Origin: Kryptolebias marmoratus
Lineage: Eukaryota > Chordata > Actinopteri > Cyprinodontiformes > Rivulidae
Length of the DNA: 64,000 bases
Reading direction: 5' to 3'
NCBI RefSeq assembly: GCF_001649575.2
Contig: NC_051436.1
Coordinates: 10,734,664-10,798,663 of the forward strand
The translations under genes were made by a program, and so were the position numbers. The notes under the pieces were generated by a model, which saw only the letters and a list, made by a program, of their open reading frames with translations, did not search any database and had not been told where the DNA came from. Shown piece by piece: positions 46,833 to 59,200 of the stretch (the first letter of the stretch is position 1; every line of letters starts with the position of its first letter).

Positions 46833-49800
46833 ATGCCGAAACCCGGGGACCGCAGCGGCGGGGCCGGAGGTCCGGACGGAGGCTGGGGCTGGGTGCTGGT
46901 GGCCGCCATGTTCATCAGCACGAGCCTGGTCTTCGGCCTGATGCGCAGCCTGGGGATCTTCTTCGTGGAGTTTGTCCACGTCTTCGACGAGAGCGCCCAG
47001 GCCATCTCCTGGATCTCGTCCATCGGCCTGGCGGCGCAGCAGTTCTTCAGTGAGTCCCCTCCCCTCCCCGTGTGATCAATTTTTAGGACGATGTGTTGGA
47101 AAATATTTGCTGAAGTGTAGTTTGAATGAATGAGTACAGCCACGAAGCAGCTCAGGTAAGTGAAGGTATATTTGACATTCATCTTAAAGTAGTAAGAAGG
47201 CCTTAAGTGTTGTCAGGAGTTAAACTGATTGGTAAATTTATAAATAAAATGTGTGTTTGTTTTGCAGGTCCACTGGGAGCAGCACTTTGCAATGCGTATA
47301 ACACCAGGCTGGTAGTGATGGTGGGAGGCCTCCTCTCGGGGCTCGGCCTCATTCTTGCCTCCCAGGCCACCTGTCTTGTCCATCTCTACCTCACTATGGG
47401 AGTAATCTCAGGTAAAATGGAGATTTTTTTATTTTATTCTGTTTTTTATACGCCTGAGCTCGTTATGTTACGGTGGAGTTTCTTGTCCGAGCTCTAAGTT
47501 GATCATCTTGTTACGTAGAAATGTCAAACTGCGCAGCTGGACACCTCGTGGGTTAGGGATGATCCCAATTGATTTCAAGGTCATGGGGTCACAAGTCCAA
47601 GTTACAGATGAACATTTTGTGAAACCTTGTCCCTTCTCNNNNNNNNNNNNNNNNNNNNNNNNNNNNNNNNNNNNNNNNNNNNNNNNNNNNNNNNNNNNNN
47701 NNNNNNNNNNNNNNNNNNNNNNNNNNNNNNNNNNNNNNTTCTGAGTAAGCATAGTCAAATCAATCAATCAATCAAATTTTATTTGTATAGCACATTTCAG
47801 CAGCAAGGCATTTCAAGGTGCTTTACATAATTAAAAAACAAAATAAAAACAGCATGTGACAATGAATAAACAGTAAGAAAGAGACAAACATCAAAAACCC
47901 GCACTCTAACCCTAATNNNNNNNNNNNNNNNNNNNNNNNNNNNNNNNNNNNNNNNNNNNNNNNNNNNNNNNNNNNNNNNNNNNNNNNNNNNNNNNNNNNN
48001 NNNNNNNNNNNNNNNNNNNNNNNNNNNNNNNNNNNNNNNNNNNNNNNNNNNNNNNNNNNNNNNNNNNNNNNNNNNNNNNNNNNNNNNNNNNNNNNNNNNN
48101 NNNNNNNNNNNNNNNNNNNNNNNNNNNNNNNNNNNNNNNNNNNNNNNNNNNNNNNNNNNNNNNNNNNNNNNNNNNNNNNNNNNNNNNNNNNNNNNNNNNN
48201 NNNNNNNNNNNNNNNNNNNNNNNNNNNNNNNNNNNNNNNNNNNNNNNNNNNNNNNNNNNNNNNNNNNNNNNNNNNNNNNNNNNNNNNNNNNNNNNNNNNN
48301 NNNNNNNNNNNNNNNNNNNNNNNNNNNNNNNNNNNNNNNNNNNNNNNNNNNNNNNNNNNNNNNNNNNNNNNNNNNNNNNNNNNNNNNNNNNNNNNNNNNN
48401 NNNNNNNNNNNNNNNNNNNNNNNNNNNNNNNNNNNNNNNNNNNNNNNNNNNNNNNNNNNNNNNNNNNNNNNNNNNNNNNNNNNNNNNNNNNNNNNNNNNN
48501 NNNNNNNNNNNNNGGCTGGGGCTGGGTGCTGGTGGCCGCCATGTTCATCAGCACGAGCCTGGTCTTCGGCCTGATGCGCAGCCTGGGGATCTTCTTCGTG
48601 GAGTTTGTCCACGTCTTCGACGAGAGCGCCCAGGCCATCTCCTGGATCTCGTCCATCGGCCTGGCGGCGCAGCAGTTCTTCAGTGAGTCCCCTCCCCTCC
48701 CCGTGTGATCAATTTTTAGGACGATGTGTTGGAAAATATTTGCTGAAGTGTAGTTTGAATGAATGAGTACAGCCACGAAGCAGCTCAGGTAAGTGAAGGT
48801 ATATTTGACATTCATCTTAAAGTAGTAAGAAGGCCTTAAGTGTTGTCAGGAGTTAAACTGATTGGTAAATTTATAAATAAAATGTGTGTTTGTTTTGCAG
48901 GTCCACTGGGAGCAGCACTTTGCAATGCGTATAACACCAGGCTGGTAGTGATGGTGGGAGGCCTCCTCTCGGGGCTCGGCCTCATTCTTGCCTCCCAGGC
49001 CACCTGTCTTGTCCATCTCTACCTCACTATGGGAGTAATCTCAGGTAAAATGGAGATTTTTTTATTTTATTCTGTTTTTTATACGCCTGAGCTCGTTATG
49101 TTACGGTGGAGTTTCTTGTCCGAGCTCTAAGTTGATCATCTTGTTACGTAGAAATGTCAAACTGCGCAGCTGGACACCTCGTGGGTTAGGGATGATCCCA
49201 ATTGATTTCAAGGTCATGGGGTCACAAGTCCAAGTTACAGATGAACATTTTGTGAAACCTTGTCCCTTCTCGAATTTTACAGTTGTAACATAGGGATGTC
49301 AATCACCATATGTAGACACTTTATGGGGTAGGGGATGATCCCTAATGATTTCAAGATCACGGGGTCATAGGTCAAGGTCACAGATGACCCCTTTGTGGAA
49401 CCTTGTTTGTGCCCTAACTCTGCAATCGTGTAACATAGGAATGTCAAACCGCGTAGCTGGACACCTCGTGGGCTAGGGATGATCCCAATTAATTTCAAGG
49501 TCATGGGGTCACAAGTCCAAGTTACAGATGAACATTTTGTGAAACCTTGTCCCTTCTCTAATTCTGCAGTTGTAACGTAGGAATGTCAATCAGCATATGT
49601 AGACACCTCATGGGTAAGGAAATGATCCCTAATGATTTCAAGGTCACAGGGTCATAGGTCAAGATCACAGATGACTCCTTTGTGAAACCTTGTCCGTGCT
49701 CTAACTTTGCAATTGTGTAATGTAGGAATGACAAACTGCTTATCTGGACACCTCATGGGTTGGGGATGATCCCTATTGATTTCAAGGTCACGGGGCCAAT

Positions 49801-52800
49801 GGTTAAAGGCTTTGTAAAAACCTTGTCTATGCTCCAGCTTTCAGGAGCTTTTAGTGACTGAGTTTAGATGTGTCTTTTGAGGTGAATGTTTAAAAAAAGA
49901 AGAAAAACTTTTGCAGGTAATCAGTTAGCTGTGCAACTAGTTTGGAGTCCCGCGTGTGTCCAAACTGATTTCTTCGGTTCCTCCGACCTCCAGGTTTTGG
50001 CTGGGCGCTGGTCTTTACTCCCATGGTGGCCACAGTCATGGCCAACTTCACCCGTTGGCGGGCGCTGGCTTTGGGGCTGGGCTTCTCCAGCATCGGCCTG
50101 TCCTCCTTCGCGTTTAACCCCCTCTTCCAGCTGCTGGTGGAGACGTACGCCTGGCGAGGAGCCCTGCTCATCCTGGGGGCGCTCAGCCTCAACATCGTGG
50201 CCTGCGGAGCCCTCATCCGCCCGGAGTGCCAGCCTAAAGCCCGAGCGAAGGTACAGCCGCCGTCCGGCCTGCTGGGAGCCATGAGGGTTGGGTGGTGGGG
50301 TGGTGACATCGACGGGGTGAAACAGACTGACAGAGTGTTTCCGGTTGCCTTCGTCGTCAAAATTAAAGCCACAAGAACCGGTCTTACAGCAGCTCCGCAT
50401 TGCAGTTTTGGAACCGGAGTCTGAGCACCAGAGATGTGGGGCTTTAAGCCCCCCCCCCCCCGGACGCATGGCGCCATCGTGACCTATTTTTCAGCACAAA
50501 ATAAGTAATTACAGCTAAACGTGGTCTGTTTGTTTACTTGGAGGGGGCGGGGCTTAAACCTTGTACTGGAACCAGGCTAAGGGGACGCTGGTCTCGATCT
50601 GGCTTCAACTTCCAGGTTCCCAGCGGATGTCTAGTACAGTTTTTTAACACAATACAAATACTTAAAAATCGATATTTAAAGCCAATACTCAATATTATCG
50701 AAAATCAAGTGGGTTTTTTGGGGCTCCACAAAGCATTTCTTTGGGGGAAAAAATTGATTATTTTAGAAGCATAAAAGGTTTAAAACGACTCAAGCAGCCT
50801 TTTTTTGATTTAAAGAACAATTTCAAAGCTCCAGTAAAAAATTTTACTTTGATTTTTTTTGTGCTTGTGACTTCAGAACTGTTAATTATTTAACAGTTAA
50901 TACGGAATAAATGTGAATTTTTTTAGTTGGTTCTCTTTGCTTCCTGAAGAATAGAAATCAGACTCGTTGAATAAAAATGGCAGACGTTCCAAACGGCGGG
51001 TCGTTTTCCTGTGAAACCGATGACCTGAGCTGCGTTCCGCTGACGGTAAATGTTCGTGTCTCTTTTGTTTCCCTCGGCTGCAGGAGGACTCGGGGAGCGG
51101 GTCGCCATCACGGTCCAACGTGCTGCAGAGAGCCGCCTCCCACCTGGAGCTGCCTCTGCTCTGCGAGCGGCCTTACCTCACTTACACTCTGGCCGTGACG
51201 CTCTTCAACTTCGGCTACTTCGTGCCGTACTTCCACCTGGTGGCCCACAGCCGCCAGGCCGGCTTCTCCGAGTACCAGGCCGCCTTCGTCATGTCGGCGG
51301 CGGGCGCGACGGACATCCTGGGCCGCGTGGCGTCGGGCTGGTTCTCCGACCTGGGCCACTTCCGGCTCGTTCACCTGCTGACCCTGTGGACGGTGTCGGC
51401 GGGCGCGTTCATCATGCTGCTGCCCGTCAGCTCACTGAGCGGCTCCTACGCCGCGCTGGTGGCGATCAGCCTGCTGTACGGCTTCGGCTCCGGGGCGCTG
51501 ACCTCCCTGGTGTTCGCCGTGGTGCCGATGATCATGGGTGTGGAGCGCGTGATGGGGGGCCTCGGGCTGCTGCAGCTCATCGAGAGCAGCGCGGGGCTGC
51601 TGGGGACGCCGCTGTCAGGTAGGAACAGAACCGTCGGCTCCTTCTGGATCGGCCCCGTAAACACGAGTTAACTCTGAAACTGAAAGCAGCTAAACATTAA
51701 GCGTGGGTCACATGAAGGCTGTGTTCTCAACTCAACCGGAAAACCTTTTTAAACTCAAATATCGTCTAATTCTGACCAGCGGGCCGCGCTTTTTAACCTT
51801 TGCACCTTCTTTCTGTTAGGTTTTACACACTTTTCTATCAATCAATATCTTCATAAGCTACCTGTACAGGTCAAATTCAAAATAAAATAGAAGCAAACCA
51901 AATAATGAAAAGAAACCTGTAATTAAATGCAATATTGAGCAGTAGGATAAGAGCATAGAAGAAAACAAGGGCTGGCCTAATCGTCGTGCTCTTTGGAATT
52001 AAAAGTCGGTTTTTAGAAGAGATTTCAAACCAATTACACAGAAAAATGAAGATTGTTCCAGAGCCCGGGAGCCGCCGCAGAAAAAGCTCCGTCTCCCGTA
52101 GTAACGAGCTGGGTCCTGGCCCGGGTCCGGTTTGTTTGGGAAGGTGTGAACGCCCAATCCAACTCTGGTCCGTCTAAAAACCTCGGCCTGGGTTCGGTTG
52201 AAGTGAACTCTGGGTCGGTTCGAATGCGTATGTGAACGCAAGCGGACCGGAGACCGCTCCAAAAGCAGGAAGTGGAGTACAGCACAGAGCCTTCTGGGTA
52301 AATGCGACCAAAACAAACGTGTTTCTACCACTAGGGGGAGAAATGGTGTCACAGACAAAACAGAAATCCTAAAACTGCCCAAATTTGACGCCACTCCATT
52401 TTTGTTTCCTTCTCCAGAAGAAGGAAGTTGCGCTCAGTGTCTTCTTCAGAGGTTTTTTTGTCGTTTCCTTCAGTAGTTCTCGGTGCGGCGCCACCACAGG
52501 CGAGGAGGGGAACAGGTCGCTGAAAGGATTTGACTCGATTGACTCGGTGCAGCGTGAATGAGAACCACAGCAGCTGAAAATGGAACAAATGTTGACATTT
52601 TGGTCCCCAATCAGAACCGAGTCCCCCGGACTGTCAGGTGTGAACGCAGCCTCAGAGTTCTGTTCGGGACAGAAGCATGTAAAAGCTCTGATACGTCCCT
52701 TTAAAACACCGACAATCTCAGCATGAAATGGTTTCAGATTAAAACTCGGGCATGAAAATCCTCTCGTTGTTTTCAGTTTCGGACATATTTCATGTGACGT

Positions 52801-53108
52801 TCGAATACGAACAATACAATTTATTTATTTTTTTATCCATCTCTTCGTTTGAAGGGTGGCTCCGAGACGTCACGGGGAACTACGTGGCCTCCTTCCTGGT
52901 GGCCGGCTCCTTCCTGCTCCTCGGCAGCCTCACCTTGGCCACTCTGCCTCACTACTGCTCCTGCACGGATCCTCCTCCTCCTCCTCCTCCTCAGAGACGC
53001 AGCAGCCAGGGGTCACATCAGGACCCCTTCCCTCCGACTCGGACCACAGAGCGGCGGGACGGTCGGAGAGGTGAAGTCCAGGCGGCGGGACGTCAGCGTG
53101 AATTCTGA
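46833..53108 (+). CDS. slc16a13: Monocarboxylate transporter 13 (MCT13)
   Basis: Five coding exons, 46833-47049, 47268-47411, 49994-50250, 51084-51618 and 52855-53108, give about 468 residues in one frame. Residues 15-20, DGGWGW, open the first membrane helix as in all MCTs. [17 protein letters not shown] fits the family's helix-5 motif, and [13 protein letters not shown] is the loop motif of the major facilitator fold. [23 protein letters not shown] and [13 protein letters not shown], and the ending [19 protein letters not shown], match human MCT13. The cytosolic tail has seven prolines from a CCT run. MCT13 is a plasma-membrane, proton-linked carrier class; substrates are poorly known. It follows bcl6b as in human 17p13.1. 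The region 46881-47638 appears twice (see duplicated entry), which I treat as an assembly fault. Confidence 0.93.
47639..47738. other. Assembly gap, 100 N
   Basis: Marks the edge of the first copy of the duplicated slc16a13 segment. Confidence 0.95.
47745..47900. repeat. Fish interspersed repeat (TATTTGTATAGCACATTTCAG type)
   Basis: Begins (TCAA)n, then TTTTATTTGTATAGCACATT, TTTCAAGGTGCTTTACATAA. An inverted relative lies at 60575-60670. It forms a small contig island between two gaps. I know it as a common fish LINE/SINE tail but not its exact name. Confidence 0.6.
47917..48513. other. Assembly gap, 597 N
   Basis: Ends exactly where the second copy of the slc16a13 segment begins. Confidence 0.95.
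48514..49271 (+). pseudogene. Repeated copy of slc16a13 coding exons 1-2 (probable false duplication)
   Basis: Every base I compared is the same as 46881-47638 (offset 1633). It covers the end of the first coding exon (48514-48682), the intron and the second coding exon (48901-49044), and 227 bp of the next intron. Both edges coincide with N-gaps or the tandem array. If it were real, the two exons would be duplicated in tandem without the start codon. Confidence 0.7.
49152..49850. repeat. Tandem array, ~143-bp unit in alternating A/B types, in slc16a13 intron 2
   Basis: GATGATCC marks recur near 49191, 49334, 49478, 49619 and 49764, about 143 bp apart. Units 1 and 3 share GCTGGACACCTCGTGGG and CAAGTCCAAGTTACAGATG; units 2 and 4 share CATATGTAGACAC and CATAGGTCAAG. 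The true repeat is thus an AB dimer of about 287 bp. Confidence 0.85.
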
Positions 53109-53614
53109 GCCTCGGAGCCGAAGCGACGCTCCGGGTGAAAGGTGTCGGGGAAAAAAAGAAAAGTCAAATTCCAGTCAAGATGCCGCGGAGTTCCCACACT
53201 TTGCCGACGTGACTAAAATGGGATTCTGTTGCCCCCATGAGCACATTAAAACTTCACCTTATGATTCATTTGTACTTCTCCCACTGAGCCTGTGGTCCCT
53301 GAATGCAGCACGGATGAGCTCATCGTACCCAAACATGGCGTCACAAACACTTCATGGGTTTTTTTTTTTTTTTAATTTTATCAGAAAGAAATATTCACAT
53401 CATCGTTATCTATTTAATTGTCTTTAAGATCAAAACATTTGTTTATCTAATGCAGCACAGACTGGTTTTTAGTTACGACTCTCAGGGTTTAAATAAAGTT
53501 TTTTCTCTTCAGGTTTTAAATGACTATAAACTAAAAAGCCGTCTTTAAACCTCAGGGACACGGATCCAAACTGGAGTCAAGTCTGGTTTTGTTTTTATTT
53601 AGCTGGACGTCCCT

Positions 53615-53850
53615 GTCTGTCTGTTAGCAAAATATCTCACGGCCCTCTGGACGGATTTTAATGAAACTCTCAGAAAGTGATCACTGGATGGACGTCTACA
53701 ACCGATTCACTTCTGGAGTCAGCCCAATTCAAGATGGCCGCCCCAGCAAACACAAAAATGGCTACAGCGCAGTCATTTATACAGATACTGAGGTGAGATT
53801 TGGTGTGGTAGTAGCTGAGAGTCGTCCCCAACACGTACTAAGAGGACAAT
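53615..53850 (+). repeat. Family B repeat copy
   Basis: TGTTAGCAAAATATCTCACG, GTGATCACTGGATGG, AATTCAAGATGGCCGCC and GTGGTAGTAGCTGAGAGTCG occur in the usual order. Confidence 0.75.
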
Positions 53851-54260
53851 ACGGATTCCTTCAAGTTGAGCCGTTCTTTGGGACGACTTTCAGTAAACTT
53901 TTCTCATAAATACGACGAGTCGTGTTTCAGTTTAATTCTTTTTACTGAAGGGCTTTAAATGTTTTTTCGAGACGATCCTCATCACAACTGAAACCCTGCG
54001 TGACCTGACGGCGCTCATGAGTCTCAGCTACTACCACAGCAAACGTCGTCCCCAGCTCGTTAACTGTTCGAGGGGCTGACATCGAAGTCGTCAGGGGCTA
54101 CAAATATTCAAGTATTCTGATCGATGAGAATCTACCCTTTTAAATCTCAGGTTGATAAACCGGTTTCTGAAGTAAAACTTAAACTGGGATTCTTTTTTAG
54201 AAGCAAAAAGTGTTTCTCACACCTGATTATTTCAACCATTCTGCCCCCGATAGATTATGG

Positions 54261-54472
54261 CAGGGGTCTCCAATCCTGGTCCTGGAGAGCCACCATCCTG
54301 CAAGTTCTACTTGTTCCTCTGCTCTAACACACCTGATTTGTATCGATTGGATTAACAGGCTTCTGCAGAACATGAAGAGGTGATTTAACCACTGAATCAG
54401 GTGTGTTGGAGCAGAGAAACAAGGAAAACATGCAGGATGGTGGCCCTCGAGGACCAGGATTGGAGACCCCTG
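54261..54472. mobile_element. hAT hairpin MITE, copy 5, with 8-bp target duplication
   Basis: Starts CAGGGGTCTCCAATCCTGGT and ends with its inverse, GGATTGGAGACCCCTG. It is 212 bp, the same length as copy 1. Flanks GATTATGG (54253-54260) and GATTACGG (54473-54480) differ at one base. Confidence 0.9.
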
Positions 54473-55076
54473 GATTACGGAGATCTGCTCTTTATGAAGT
54501 CTTCAGACCAAGTTTTGAAAAATAAAAATACAAGATTGGATGCAGTTTATCTCTGTGGCTTCTGAATACATCCCTGCACTTTGTATACCACAGCAAAACG
54601 TGCCTCTCTGACTGACCGCAGACTCGTATAAATGCCTCGTCGGGCATCTTTAGTCTCGAACTTTCAGCCATTACTGCCTGCGCTCTCAGGACGTCATCTT
54701 GATGCCACCTGGAATAATCTGCAGAAGGACTAAAAGTTATCATCTCTGGTTACCTTGGGGCGATTTAAATCAACTCTAAAGGAGAGAAATCAGCTCACCT
54801 GGCTCCTACAGCTGCCTTAATGTGTAATTATGTGATTTCTCCTGGTTGTGTGTTTGGATTTGTTGTATGTTTTATGCTGCCGTCTTGGAAACGAGGTATT
54901 TAGTCTCAATAAGTCTTTTTTTTCCTGGTTAAATGAAGGATCGAGCTGCTGCTGGTGTTTATGCAGATGTACGGGTAAAGACCCGTCTGTTCACCCTCGT
55001 CCAGCAGCAAAGAGCTAAAACCTCAGCTGGTGGCAGCGCTCGGCCTCAGGAATCTCCCCCCCCCCCCCCCCCCCCC

Positions 55077-55097
55077 NNNNNNNNNNNNNNNNNNNNN
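55077..55097. other. Assembly gap, 21 N, inside a poly-C run
   Basis: C-runs of about 20 on the left and 16 on the right surround the gap, so the break is likely due to the homopolymer. Confidence 0.95.
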
Positions 55098-56210
55098 CCC
55101 CCCCCCCCCCCCCGCCGCGGGAACGCCACGTCTCCGCTTGGGCCGTTTGGACGCCCTCTCTGAACCTCTGTAAACCGTAAGCCGGGGCGTCCGGCCCGCG
55201 GGAGCAGCTGGGCGACCAGCGGGTTCTCGTCTGGGTCACGGTGATCCGCTGGTTTCTGGCACCGCAGCCGCCTCGGGTAAATCTTTAACGCAGCGGGTTC
55301 GTCGCCGCTTAAAGGTGAAACGAACCGCCTGAGTAGAAGCTTTGACTTTTTTTAAATTTCATGTTTTACAATCAAACATGCTGCAAACTTTGTGTTATTT
55401 TTTTGGAAATGATTTAAAATGTGCTAAACTTTAATTAAAAATGAATGTATGTTATTTGTTCACAGACTACAGCCAGCCTAATGTAGGTCCATCATGTGAC
55501 TCAAGCTTCCAGGTGGTTTTCAGCAGACTGCTTTGTTTACATTGAGCGTGGACCTGCAAATCAATACACCTGGAGCAAACTCGTTCAAACGGCAACGTTC
55601 AATGGAGTAACCAAAAGTTTTTATGTTCGGTTTTAGATTACAGTTATTAGTCACAAACCAACGCTGACCTCTGCTGGACGTTTCCTGGTAAAACATGGAT
55701 TCTAAATCAACTCTGACCTGAATTTACAAAAACAGGTCACAGTTTTAACGCTTCAATAAACTTAATCTGCCCCGCTTAAATACAAACTTTAAAATCCTCA
55801 CTTAAAGTGGACAAAATGATGCGTAAATATTGTTTGTAATGACAAAAAAAAGGACTTTTAAGGGTTTATGGAAGAGAACTGAAATATGTTGCTTTTTTTT
55901 TTTAAACATTTGTAACAAACATTTTATTTTCTTGTAAAAAGTCAGTATTAAAAGAAAACATGAAAACATACATTTTCATTTAAAAAGAACAAAAAAAAAA
56001 AAAATCTGATTTACTGGATTTAATTAGCGCCTCCTGGCAGAGCGGGGTGGGGGGGTCGGCGCTGCTCCAGTGTTTCCACTCGGACGCGATGACGTGACCT
56101 CACAAAGAATCCGCTGTTCGTCCCGTCTGAAGTCAGCACCAGCCGAGCTCCGACCCGACATGTGGCAGGTATCCAGGAGGAGTGTGTGTGTGTGTGTGTG
56201 CAGCAGCTGG

Positions 56211-59200
56211 TTAGGATTTGGGGTCTGCGCTGCGGCGTTTGAGCTTCTCCGGGTTGTTTGAGGCCATGTGCGAAAAGTCTCTGAAAATATCCTGGTAAAT
56301 TTCGTCACCTGCAAAAAAAAAAAAAACAGAAGGCAGAGGAGAGCCTCGGTTTTTATTTCGGCTGAGCGACGAGAAGCTGAGGACAGGAAACGGCTGATTG
56401 TAGAAGCAAAAAAACAAACAAAAATCCACCGTTTATTTCCCAACACTTTATGAGTCGAAGCCCGGAAAAAGCACAAACAAAGCATGCAGCTGAACAAAAA
56501 AACACCCCTCTCTCTCTCACACACACACACACGTGCGCGGCATGCACATGCAATTTACCTCTTGGTTCGCGGAGGGCGCCACACTGCACAAGCAGCAGAG
56601 ACCAGATGGACATCTCAGAGGGCAGAGGGCAGAAACACAATGAAAAGCACAGCACTTTCAAATACTGACCAGCAGACAAACACGTGTCCATTCCTTCATG
56701 ACCGGACCTCCCCCCGCCCCCACCCGACACACACCCCACCCCAAACGACACACACGTCCGTCCGTCCCCACTGCAGCCGAAGCCACGTCGGCCCGAATAC
56801 AATCATGAAAGAATGGAGTCGGCAGCTTGAAAAGGAGCTAAATGACAAAATGCAACGAAGATCCGGATTCTGACCTGAAGAGCCAGGAGATCCTGGCTGA
56901 CGGCAACAAATTCTGATAAATTAAAAACTAAAAATAAAATAAAAACAGCAGCGGAGCTTAGAGGGACCGCTCATATGGTCTGAAGTGGGGTGCTGTAAAA
57001 ACACGGAGCAGTCAGTGTCTTACCTGTTGTAGAACAAACTCAATTTGGAGAAATAAGAGTTTGATTCTGACTGGATTGACGAGCTAATGGCTAGTCTGAA
57101 AGAGACCTAAGTTTTTCTTAGCAGTTGTGGATAAATCCAGATCTGAAACCGGATAGATATTTAAAAAAAATGCTGACTTTTAATCTAAATTTAGTCCGAT
57201 TTAAACCGAAACGCGTAAAAAAAATTCACACAAAACATGAAATCTGCTTCATTCATTACTTCTGTAACTACATGTTTGGACATGATTGTCCTCCTGCATC
57301 CATCGAGGAGGGGGAGGGGCGCCGCAGCACCCTCCGCGCCCCTACTTCCCCCGACCTCGTCCCGTGTCTGACGTCCGGCGAGAAGGAGCCGCCCCATGGC
57401 TCGCTGTCCGAGACGCTGACGGCGTCTCTCAATGACACGGGGGGACGTGTCCGATACGAGGACTATTAGACGGTTACAACAACAGGACTGATGGAAGGGA
57501 CTTTTATTTGTCCTTTTTTTAAGGACAAATAAAAAATTTATATGTTATTAGGTAAATTAACAGGTTTACGCCCACGCTGGCTGCATTGATCGGGCACCTT
57601 TAAAACAAGTCCAATCTAAAAGTTTAATCAAATTTTCACCCGCTTGACATCACTTCCTGTCTCTGGACACGTTGCCAGTCCACCACAGGGACGTATGAAG
57701 ACCAAACAACCATTCGCGTGCACACTCGTACCTACGGACTATTTAGAGTAGCCATGTGTTTGCACTTCGGGAGGAGACCGGAGCACCCGGATTGTCCCGG
57801 CCGAGAGTCCAACCCGGGACGTTCAACAGCAACAAGCGAAGAAGAGGCGGAGAAAGAAGAAAGCGCTCCAGGTTGCGCCGGCAACGCTGCGGCTAGCTGC
57901 CGCGCCGCTACGGCAGTAAGCAAAGGCGGGTTTGAGGCTGGGGACGCCATCGATGCGCTCCGCTCTCGGGGCCCCACTCGGACTAGCCGTTAGCTCGTCG
58001 ATCGGGGTCAGAGGGTCGACTCCATTCGCCCCGTTTAAAGAGCAGCCCCACGACAGGAAGCTTTTGCTACAGAGCCCCACTTCTTACACACCTGAGCGGT
58101 CCGTTTCGAATCCCTCCCCGTTCACAGAACGGCGAGGGGGGCGGGGGAAGCTGTCAGCGCCGAATTTAGCTTACAGAACTGGATAGGACAAAAATACTTC
58201 ACAATATATTAAAGAATTATAAATGAAATATCCAAAATATACATAAAAAGAGCCAATAAAGGCCCATTACTTATTATACAACAGCAAAATGGTAAAAAAA
58301 AAAAAAAAAACACATTTTGCTTTTATTATTGATTTCAAAAGTGCAGCCGTTAAAATTCAAAGTGCCTGTCGAGCTTAAATACATTTCTGTCCGTTTTTTT
58401 CTTTTCTAATCTTTGTACCTGGAGCTGTAGTTTCTTGATCTACAAGATTTTAGGCATCGGTTTACTTTTTATTCTTTTCCATCTTGTCATTTTAGCTCTG
58501 CTCGTCCCGCCAGAGCCCAGCCACTTATGTGATTCTTTATAGCCCGGAGACCCTTCCTTCCCCGGCCGCCTCCTGCGCCCCCCAGAACCTCCCCGGACCC
58601 CTGACCCTCTGAATGACCTGATTGGCCGAAGGCTCCGTCCATCTCCCGCATCTCCTTGTTCATTTTGGCGATCCGCAACCTGAGGGGATGAGAGAAAGGG
58701 GGGGGGGGGGTGAGTTTCCTTTTCTCGGTTCAGCGAGTCGTTTCAGGACAGCCGAGCGCTCACAGGGTGACGATGTCGGCGTTGGCGTTGTCCACGGCGA
58801 TCGTTATGGGGTCCTTCTGGTTCTTGTCCCGGGCGTTGTAGTCGGCGCCTCGCTTCAGGAAGAGACAGACCAGCCTGGAGAGGCAGACCGGAAACAGACG
58901 GCGCAAACACGGTCAGGCAGAAATCCCAACAGGATGTTAATAAAAAGTTAATCTGTCATTTTGCTGCAGAGCTCGACTCCTGCAGCGTCTTAGCTCCCAC
59001 ACTTCTTAGGAGCTTTATGGAAACGAGTTTCGGTCGATATCTGCTCCGATGAAACATTTGTTTCCTAGAAACCTGAATCTTCAGTTGGAGAGGACAGACG
59101 GGTATTAAGTTTGCTGGTTCAGGATTTTCTTTTTGCCTTCTTTGGACATTCATGTAAAAACGGGCATCAAATACGTGATTTTATTATTTGACCCCCTGCT

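Larger units (their letters stand above)
53109..56210. other. Convergent intergenic region between slc16a13 and acap1
   Basis: Holds the slc16a13 3' UTR, a family B copy (53615-53850), hAT hairpin copy 5 (54261-54472), a poly-C run with a gap, and AT-rich sequence. slc16a13 (plus) and acap1 (minus) end towards each other. On the minus strand TTTTATT-rich sequence near 55920 may contain the acap1 poly(A) site. Confidence 0.5.

Noticed and set aside
47900..47916. CTAACCCTAAT at a gap edge, reminiscent of a telomere repeat
   Set aside because: Only one and a half units are present beside a gap and inside a gene; not an interstitial telomere array.
47797..48815. Two long minus-strand frames across 47797-48815
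   Set aside because: They are open only because they run through 597 N; the ends are antisense to slc16a13 exons.
51050..51622. 190-residue frame rich in Arg, Gly and Ala
   Set aside because: It is the +1 shadow of the slc16a13 exon 51084-51618, whose proper frame has membrane helices and MCT motifs.
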